A stretch of DNA of 64,000 nt from Nymphaea colorata (lineage: Eukaryota > Streptophyta > Magnoliopsida > Nymphaeales > Nymphaeaceae), in assembly GCF_008831285.2 (NCBI RefSeq), contig NC_045139.1, positions 33,453,706-33,517,705 on the forward strand, written 5' to 3'. Below, piece after piece: positions 56,236 through 64,000 of this stretch. A model generated the notes under the pieces. The model worked only from the letters and a program-made list of their open reading frames with translations, did not search any database and was not told the DNA's origin. The stretch's first letter is position 1; every line of letters starts with the position of its first letter. The position numbers and the translations under genes were made by a program.

Positions 56236-57772
56236 TCAACAAAAAGACTGTTGGAGCTATTGTGATAAATGGTTGACAAAAAAACAAAGATAAAAAGATA
56301 TAAACTAATATTATATGACAAAAATATTTATAATAACTAAAGTCACTATATAGACCGCTTGGGTAAGACACAAAAACCAAAACATTTAAATTTGTTTTGA
56401 AAGTTATTTTAAATAAAATATAAACATCCTATTGTGTTCATAAACACCTATTTCATATAAACCATCCTTAGTTCAAATTATTGTAAAAATTTTTTATTTT
56501 TCTACTATCACAATTTTGATGCTAAAAGAGCCATTCATCTTTTTTATCATTAAATAAGCATTATTAAAGTAAAAATGATTAATATATGTTCTTCAAAAAA
56601 TCATCCTTCAGATCATATCCATAAAGTTGGATTAAAAAAAAACAGTTTAAAAATTTATTTTTAATTGTTATGGTTTTTATCGCTTATCAGTGTGTTTTAG
56701 TATCTCTCTCTCTCTCTCTCTCTCGCTCTAAAGAATTTTTCAAGTGTTTGGTTGCAAATTTTGATCCATATTGAGAGAAAAAATTGAAAAAGCAACATGA
56801 CTCTTTCAATAGATATATATGAGGAAAATTTTCAATTTCAGGCCTAGGTTTTGCCTGTAACTTCATTTAAAAAAAATCATTTGCCGTCAATTTTAATAGG
56901 AGTCAAATAAAAACCTGGAGCGAACTGTCGATATATAACTTGAAAAGAAAGAAACCTTAACTGCAATTTCATTTCAATATTTCTAAATTTAAATTACTTT
57001 TTCATCTGTTCCGCTTAATGGAAGTTTACTTCGAGTTATACAAAAAGTCCGGCCTTATTAAAAAAAAAAAGTAAAAGATATATAAAAAAAAATGTGGCCC
57101 ATGAAAGAAAAACTATTCCTATATATTATAGGATCCGGTTCGTAGAATATGGTTGTGTATTGTCACTTCTGTGTCAGAAGGCATTTAAAAACGAGACTTG
57201 AACGCTGCACATGCACATGGAGCTCCGCTGTTCATAATGTTTGTCTATGGTTGTATTCATAAAAGGCTTTATATTTTTAAAATTTTCAGTAAAGGAGGGC
57301 AAGTTCATGTCACAGCTCGATCATAATGCCTGCAAAATCTTAAAAATGCTTTACTCGGGTTACAGTTAAATCTATTCTTCAAAATGAATACACAATTCTT
57401 GTTTTCATAATTGGATCTTATGAACTAATACATGGGTTTTAATAATAGGTATGTTGAGAGATAGGTTATCTAATTTTTTCGGTCATTACTAAAGTTATTA
57501 GGGTTGGGTTGGGATTCGTCAACAAAAAAAATTACATATAAAATTTTAAAAAAAATTTACTTGTCATATATAAAAATTTTAAAAAATAATATTTTGATTC
57601 AAATCAGTTTAAAAACTTTAATTCAGCTTTTTTCATCAAAATTTTTTGGCTTTGTCTCTGATCAAAGTGAGAATCCAAAATCAGCTCGAAAATGAGTCAA
57701 GTTGTTGCAGTTAAAACACAAAATAATAAAACACTGGACCTACAATTCTACATGCACAAACCTATATATCTT

Positions 57773-58034
57773 TAAGGGTTAATATCGGGCCGGGTCGGGC
57801 CGGCCAGCCTGGCCCGGCCCGGGTCTCATTCATGGCCCGGCCTATTTAAATTAAAAAAATATTTTTTAATTATAAAATAACATTTTTTAATATAAAATAT
57901 ATTTATTAAGAATAAAAAATATTATTAAAACAAAAAAATTATATATATATATATATATTATCTTATCCGGCCTAAACGGGCCGACCGGGGCCGAGCCCAG
58001 GCTGAGATTTTCCCTGCCGATGCCTAGCCTTATA
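57773..58034. mobile_element. GC-ended hAT-like MITE
   Basis: TAAGGGTTAATATCGGGCCGG at the left faces an inverted TAAGGCTAGGCATCGGCAGG at the right. Subterminal GGGCCGGCC/GGCCCGG blocks surround an AT-rich centre. Flanks TATATCTT (57765-57772) and AATATCTT (58035-58042) match at 7 of 8 positions, as expected for a hAT insertion. Confidence 0.55.
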
Positions 58035-58584
58035 AATATCTTATGAAATGACCAAAATACCCTTGAGTTTAAACCATGGTTTTCTTAATACTGAAATCGT
58101 TCTCATCATAATACTGAAATCGTTCTCAAACCGTTCTAAACATGTTGGCGTTGAAGAAAATTCCCACGTACTTCAAATTGAAAACTTAGGCACTTTATGT
58201 CCACGCATTTTCATATGGTGTTGTCTTCGTAGAGCTTCCTCTCAGAGCACCTCGAAAGCGGGTCGTCATTAAGTGTTCTGGTTGTCGAAGGGCCTGCTCA
58301 GTGCTCATGGACGACAAAGGAGGAGTGCATCCCCACCATTGATGCATGTTGATTGTTTCCACCGCTGGCAGAGTTATAATCCACCGTCAGGCCGGTTGCC
58401 GCCTTAAATAATCACAGAAAAGCTTTCCGGCTGCCCAGCCTTTCACAAGAAACGCTGCCCTGCTGTGTTTCGCATTGTCTTCAACTTTTCTGTTCACGAC
58501 AATGACTCACTTGGTGGCGCTTTTTTCTTGTTATGCAAATACACAATTCATTTTTAGGAAGGCAACCTGTGTGTGATACAGGAA

Positions 58585-58760
58585 AGCAACTCATGAAGGG
58601 CTGCTCCCGAGGTGGTGCGTATAACTAGATTCATATGAGCGCTACTCATTTATATTACAAATGGCAAATGTGCGACATTTTAGTTTGATGAGTGTATCGC
58701 TCCCCACACAGGTCTCGAAACAGTCCTGAACCTTGAGAGCATGGGGCAGAAGAGAGAGGC
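58585..58760 (+). mobile_element. SINE-family copy (diverged head)
   Basis: The body AAATGTGCGACATTTTAG, TGTATCGCTCCCCACACA and AACAGTCCTGAACC matches the copy at 59.3 kb. The tRNA-like head (GTATAACTAGATTCATATGAG) is eroded. Confidence 0.6.
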
Positions 58761-58997
58761 TTCCGCCTCTTCGGAGTATCTCCACTAGAGGGAGGCTCCT
58801 CTCACACCTTCCGATAACATATAACTTGCTTTGCAATGGCGAAATCAGAGAATTTTGTCTGAGTGATACTAACCTTAATGGGTTTGGCACCTACAGGATA
58901 TTGACCTACCTAGGTTTGGTGTAGACACCACATGTGCTGGACCCAGATCCAGCTCCTTCATAATAAAGTTTTTCAGGGGTTGGTCTTCGCTAGCGTA

Positions 58998-59039
58998 GGC
59001 AGTGGCCACACCAGCCCACAGGTAGCCCCGCTAATACTG
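58998..59039 (-). repeat. Palindromic-core repeat, inverted copy
   Basis: On the minus strand it reads CAGTATTAGCGGGGCTACC followed by TGTGGGCTGGTGTGGCCACTG, the terminus and left half-core of the family. Confidence 0.5.
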
Positions 59040-59324
59040 CTCGGCCATTTTTGAAGGGGCAACGGAAATATGTTCAACTGATCAAGAGAATAACCAAGTA
59101 GAGCTCAAGCATGTTTTAATTATGGTGTTTAATTAGGTATTATAAGATGCAGTAAAGATGAGATCAAAATTGGATTTATTATACTAAAAATGTATAAAAT
59201 CTTCAAACCAGACCTCAAACACTTGCATTCCTATTTTTTACTGCAGCGAGAATTCCTCTATCTACATGTTCATAGAAAGCACTTTGCTTTCCCAAAAAAG
59301 GTAAGCCACTTTTGATGGGAGAAG

Positions 59325-59500
59325 CATAGTTAGTTAGATTAGCGGGCATGTGAAAGTTCGCAGTTCGATTATTATGGGCACTATTTCTGAGGACTGCAAA
59401 GACAGATGTGCAACATTCTAATTGGCAGGTGTATCACTCCCCCACACAAGTCTAGAAGCAGTCCTAAACTCCGGAGGTAGAGGAAATAGAAGAGGAGTTT
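59325..59500 (+). mobile_element. tRNA-derived SINE copy
   Basis: The A-box-like TAGTTAGTTAGATTAGCGGG and B-box GCAGTTCGATTATTATGGG are followed by CACTATTTCTGAGGACTGCA and the shared body GATGTGCAACATTCTAATTG, TGTATCACTCCCCCACACAA, AGCAGTCCTAAAC. Confidence 0.65.
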
Positions 59501-59548
59501 TGGTTTCTTGAGGATAGTTCATGCCTGTAAAGGGAATTGTATTTCTTT

Positions 59549-59549
59549 G

Positions 59550-59587
<38 letters not shown>

Positions 59588-59588
59588 T
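59549..59588. repeat. (TA)n(TG)n microsatellite
   Basis: A TA run passes into TG units. Confidence 0.92.
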
Positions 59589-59816
59589 TTATTAAAGCCC
59601 CGATACATCTTATCACAAGAAATGAACCCAAATGGTCCCGCTAGTCAATTGAAAGGCATTCATAACCTGACCCACCAATGTAGGAGATTTGGGTACCAGT
59701 GTCTCTGTAAGGTACAAGACTATGACTGACCTTCAATGTGAATGGAATTTTTTTATAAATAGCTGATATTTTTAGTGTTTCCTTATAGCTTAACATAAAT
59801 ATATAGTAGAACAAAG

Positions 59817-59817
<1 letters not shown>

Positions 59818-59864
<47 letters not shown>
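59818..59864. repeat. (GA)n microsatellite
   Basis: About 23 uninterrupted GA units. Confidence 0.95.
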
Positions 59865-59867
<3 letters not shown>

Positions 59868-59950
59868 ACGCTACCAACAAACTTGCCCCACAAGAGGTGA
59901 AGCAAGAGACAGGCAAAGAAACCCGTAAAACAGTAATAAGGTCAGTCCAA

Positions 59951-60472
59951 TTAGAACCAGTGCACTTGATTTTCAGACATAAATGTAGATCGGATAAATT
60001 TGATGGGCCACTGTTGACAGGTGCAAAGAGCCACTAAATAAGGTTGTTGTGGGTGTCCCATGTATGCCACCACATAGTGAAGAGCCATGTGCACCAAATC
60101 ATACTGAATGGGGTGCAACCAGGTGAGTTGAACAATGTGCTGAGTAACATAACAGTTCCAAAAGAGATGAATAGAAGTCTCCTCTTGGTCTCCATAGAGC
60201 ACACATTATCTTTCAAGTTGGAAGCCTGATCTTTTGAGGGCATCATGTGTTTGTACTTGTTGACGGTAGATCATGTAAGCCAGTGCCCGGGTGCGAGGTG
60301 TAGGGCCGGAACCCTCAATGTCTGAAGGTTGAGAAAGAGAGAGATAGATCCGCCATAGGGAAGGGGCGTCCTGTTTATTGTAAAGTGTAAACCTAAGAGG
60401 AGACGTCGGTGAGAGAGAAAGCTTGTCGAGTGAAGAAATTTCGTGAAGAACAGCGAGAGGGTTGTTTGGCAA
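59951..60472 (-). mobile_element. LINE ORF2 C-terminal remnant (zf-RVT domain)
   Basis: The minus-strand frame shows SLWRIYLSLSQ, then RTRALAYMIYRQQVQTHDALKRSGFQ, then CVLYGDQEETSIHLFWNC. This is the order of the reverse-transcriptase zinc-binding region of plant L1-type LINEs (usual pattern CxLC...ETxxHLFxxC). One in-frame stop (TAA at 60206-60208) splits it, and the second zinc cysteine is replaced by Tyr. The rest of ORF2 is missing. It is a dead, 5'-truncated or eroded copy. Confidence 0.65.
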
Positions 60473-60680
60473 ATGGAATACTTTGCGAGCATTGCATGAC
60501 TACTCCCAAAGATTGGATCATATTCATGCGACACTATAACTAGGTGCTCATTAATCAGCCTCAATCTTTGGGGTAGATTTATTGAACACTCACAAAGTTT
60601 CATTTGTCAAATGAGTTCAACGGTGTGGAGAGAAGAAAAAAAAAAAAAAAAAAAAAACTCTTTTGAAATTGTAGAGCTCT

Positions 60681-60734
60681 TACCACATTAAGGTCACGTT
60701 TGATGCTTACCACATTAAGGTCACCTTTGATGCA
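60681..60734. repeat. 27-bp tandem duplication
   Basis: TACCACATTAAGGTCACGTT and its copy 27 bases later. CATCAAACACAG at 60795-60806 is partly inverted to it, hinting at a small MITE. Confidence 0.75.
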
Positions 60735-60971
60735 CAAGAAAAAATACTGTCCAACCTGGATTTTTTTTCAAGTCTGTACGGTTTTCCTATGCAGCATCAA
60801 ACACAGAGAATTTTATCGTGTGTTTTTCATTAAATTCGGAAAAGCTTCCCACACCCACAAAAAAATTTTCCTTTCATATATTGATAATTTTACCATGCAA
60901 AAGACTTCACTAGGAAAAAATGTGTGGTAAATGCCCAAAAATAACCTCAGCAACAAATGTGTATCTATGCA

Positions 60972-61041
60972 GTACTCTCTCTTCCCTTAAATAAATAAAA
61001 AAAAAAGTACTCTCTCTTCCCTTAAATAAATAAAAAAAAAA
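60972..61041. repeat. 35-bp perfect tandem duplication
   Basis: GTACTCTCTCTTCCCTTAAA plus an A-rich tail occurs twice in a row (60972-61006 and 61007-61041) with essentially no difference, so it is recent. Confidence 0.85.
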
Positions 61042-61122
61042 TCAATGTGCAGTCCATGGGCTCCACAGTCCCTGATGCGACCTTGGCTGCCCTTGCGAAG
61101 GGCATGTCAACGACCTCTCTGC

Positions 61123-61163
61123 AGACATCCGATAAAATTGGAACGATACAGAGAAGGTACGCC
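61123..61163 (+). pseudogene. U6 snRNA-derived fragment
   Basis: The core AGACATCCGATAAAATTGG followed by AACGATACAGAGAAG is identical to plant U6 snRNA except its first base. Sequence on both sides departs from U6, and there is no U6 promoter, so it is a short truncated copy. It shares 29 identical bases with the fragment at 24717-24745. Confidence 0.8.
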
Positions 61164-62618
61164 AATGATTGATGCATGCAACAGTTAGTAAGGGCAAGAG
61201 TTTTTTCTACTGCTCGTCCTGCTCGTCCCAGTGGTAGGAATAAAAGTTATTAGCAGATCAGGAAGCAGCTGATCGGAGCAGTGACTGCCATGCTTCTGCA
61301 CCACCTTCCTATGTCCCGGAAAATTCAAAGGAATCATGGCACTGCAGGTTCTGTGTTTTTGCTTCTTGTACTTAGTTGCAGACGAAGAGGATTAAATGCA
61401 GTGGGCATCAGACATTCATTGAGCTCATTGGTACGGCGACTCCTTGGCCTTCTACGTAGCCATACACCTTACTAATGGCAGTCAAGTTGTTCCGGACGAG
61501 AACAACTGAACCACTTGAAAATGAACAATTGAATGTCTCACTTTCTTTCTCTCTATCCGCTTTCTTCTTCTCTTGCTCATTTGGATGACAGCTTGAAGGG
61601 GCTTAGCATATTTGATCATTTGTTTAAAAGAAATGTCTTCTATAGTTTTTTGTTTTTTTTTTATGTTTATTTTTGCCTTTACAAAAAGTTTTTTTTAGTA
61701 TGAACTAAGGATATTTTAGTCACTAATCATACTCATGCACAAGAATTCATACACCAGTATAGTGCTTATAACAGGTAGAGAGTTTATCATTAATTTGATT
61801 CTCGTAAAAAATGCATTAGGCTTCTTGAGACAAGTTGGTGCTCTCTCTCTCTCTCTGTCTCTCCCCTCTGATGATGAAACTGGTTACGTGCACACCCATG
61901 TGCATTCACAGGTGTGTGCAATGCTCGATAAATGAAAAAATAAACATTTTTAGAAATGTCCTCGATAAATGAAAATGCTAAAAAGTTTAAAATGTACATA
62001 TTTTTATAAAAAAATCTAAAGTACCTCAACCCTTTTTCTGTTTTTTTTGAGTGTATATTTGTTGCATGCAGAGGGATGTGGTGCACGCAACTCGATCTGG
62101 GCACATTATTGAGTGGTTTTGGTTTGGCTGCAAGGTACTTGAAATGACAAAATTGACCCTGTTTATGAAGGGAGGGAGCAGTCCTCCTTTATGGACAAAA
62201 ATGGAAGAGCAGACTTTTTCCTTTCTTAAAATGACTGAAATGCCCATCTCGTCCAAGGAGTTCAATATGCAGGTGAAGGAGGCAGTCAAACACGTTACTT
62301 CCAGGATGGACACCATTTCCAGGACCCAACTGGGTGCAGTATTTCGATTGGGTCCGTGTATGGTTGCAGCGCAGCGGAAGTGCTGGCATGGGTCAATCTT
62401 CTTTGAGTGTCGATGTTTATGTTAACATCTTAATCTTATCAGGTACTTGCGTCCAAATGTTCATGAAATTAATTCAAAAAAGCAAAAGTATGTTGTGCAT
62501 GAACCGAACTGGAGATTCCGGTGGTGAAAAAAGAAGGATTATAATCATAAGATATCTAATGAAGCAGTAGCTGGAACATGATCACAGTCGAAGAAAAGAA
62601 TGTCATATACTCAGAGGG

Positions 62619-62644
62619 GGGGAGAGAGAGAGAGAGAGAGAGAG
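62619..62644. repeat. (GA)n microsatellite
   Basis: About 13 GA units after a G run. Confidence 0.9.
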
Positions 62645-63481
62645 ACATTGGTATATTGAAGAACAATTTATTTTCCCAACAAATGAAAACACCTTTTATG
62701 TAGCTTTGCATTGTTAACAAACTTTGCATTTTTATTAAACCAAACCTTGCAAATATGAACCTTATAACCCATTTTGTGAAGACAATGTTTTAAAATTTGG
62801 CAGTTTCATGGTTGTATATATTCTTTAAGCAACATAGACTCAATGGCTTATATGATATCGAAAACATGATGGTCAGAAGACAAGTATATCAGTAATATTT
62901 GGTCAAATAATTCGGAGGAGGTAAACAATAATGAATCCGCCTATCTATTTCGATTAATTGAAAAGCATCTTCGAGAATGCCTTTTCAATGTTTGGGACCA
63001 GTGTGAGGCACAAATTCTAGCGATTACAAGTCAACAAGAAACTCTGAAACCTTTCTTGGTCCATCAATGCTTTTCTTAATTCCCTAAAAATTTGTGCAGT
63101 TACAGAATTTTTACAAGCCCTAACTGGAAACACTGCTCTCTCTCTCTCTCAAATTCTCACCAAATTCTTCATCTCAATTAACCATCGCATACATGAAGCA
63201 GGGAATTTATTGTGAGAATACTTGTGAAACTTATTATAGAACCATAAAATTAAAAGAGGAAACATTTGTCCTCATGGTTCGGAACAAGGACTTCAACCAT
63301 GACTCTTTCCAGGGCCAACCAGCGAGAGAATCTCATTTGTCATATCAGGCATGAATCTGCATTAGTTAACTAATTACCAATGACAGGGGTGGCAAACTGG
63401 AATCCAGCTTTTCTGTTGTTGCTTTCATCTTAGGGCTTAAACTAGTCCATAAAACCAATGATCTGCCATGCATGTTAATAT

Positions 63482-64000
63482 CTACCCGTTAGCAATTGAT
63501 CCATCTCCGACACTGTTGGAGGAACTATCTTGTCGAGAACGTGACGAAGAACACTTGCTTGAACAGCTCTCTGCAACGCCTACTCCTTTCCTCGGTGACA
63601 AGCATCTTTTTCCTTTTCTTGCTTCAGCTAACTTGCCCTGTAAAACAATTACCATCTTTCATGGAGCGGGGTTGAAGAATCAAACAAAGGGCACAAAGAA
63701 TCGTCCATGACATGGTAGAAACCAATAATCAAAACAAGCTTAAAACTATGACTGGCACAAACTTGGATGATGATCACAAGCCTCTTCCTACTAGAAGTAG
63801 CAAATTTCACCTGCTCAGGACCGGGGTCACAAGAAGACGAAGGTAGTGCAGATCCTGGAGTCTTCAGCTCCAGATCAGTCGCCACATCATTAGAGGCGCA
63901 ACTTCTCTCAGCAAGACTTTCAACATGTCGTTCTGATGACTTGTTTCTGGACTCCTGCTTGCTCGGTGTTTGGTTTCTGTTAGTCGATTGTGGATGTACA
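63482..64000 (-). CDS. 3' end of an unidentified gene (partial, runs off the window)
   Basis: A minus-strand exon is open from the window end to 63811 (63 codons, VHPQSTNRNQTPSKQESRN ... DPGPEQ), with a donor CAG/GTGAAA. The last exon has two possible acceptors. Using GTTAG/CTG at 63628 gives LKQEKEKDALSPRKGVGVAE and a Ser-rich tail ending DGSIANG, stop at 63482; this looks more protein-like. Using ACAG/GGC at 63638 gives a different frame that ends at 63525 after 37 basic residues. The visible part is hydrophilic and Ser/Lys/Glu-rich with no domain I recognise. The 5' part lies beyond 64000. Confidence 0.5.

Noticed and set aside
62051-62425. 124-codon open frame MYICCMQRDVVHATRSG
   Set aside because: No recognisable domain; part of it reads through AAAATGACNAAAATGCCC-type repeat DNA.

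Overview
This 64 kb window is nuclear DNA of a flowering plant. The evidence is GT-AG spliced genes with long AT-rich introns, a plant-type cytosolic cyclophilin, a P-class PPR protein, a cell-wall proline-rich protein, plant eIF4B, and intergenic DNA full of (CT)n/(TA)n microsatellites, MITE-like elements and tRNA-like SINEs. The GC-rich coding regions (cyclophilin, eIF4B) stand out from AT-rich flanks. That would suit a monocot or early-diverging angiosperm, but the species cannot be proved from the sequence.

Layout: (1) 150-1956 (+), a secreted Pollen Ole e 1-type protein, three exons. (2) 4543-5361 (+), a secreted bulb-lectin-like protein, one exon. (3) 9852-12803 (-), eIF4B, two exons, with a good TATA box. 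(4) 20570-21088 (+), intronless CYP18-type cyclophilin. (5) 26761-28512 (-), an organelle-targeted PPR protein. (6) 29739-42324 (+), BRE/BRCC45, a 13-exon scaffold subunit of the BRCC36 deubiquitinase complexes. (7) 47963-50546 (-), a PRP2/PRP4-type proline-rich cell-wall protein, two exons. (8) 63482-64000 (-), the 3' end of an unidentified gene that runs off the window.

The genes do not form a pathway; they are ordinary neighbours on a chromosome. Two links are visible. The first and seventh genes both carry an Ole e 1-type cysteine domain and share a phase-1 intron at the equivalent position in it. BRE and the PPR gene are divergent, with about 1.2 kb between their start codons.

The long gene-poor stretches (12.9-20.5, 21.1-26.7, 42.3-47.9 and 50.6-63.4 kb) hold repeats: at least four copies of one tRNA-like SINE family, a dispersed family with a palindromic TGGGCAATTGCCCA core, hAT-like and Harbinger-like MITE candidates, a LINE ORF2 remnant, two U6 snRNA-derived fragments and many short direct duplications. 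I found no convincing new multi-gene system. The best leads are a BRE exon whose 5' splice site is fused to a long microsatellite, and the pair of U6 fragments. All family assignments rest on reading the sequence and on memory of the families; no search was run.
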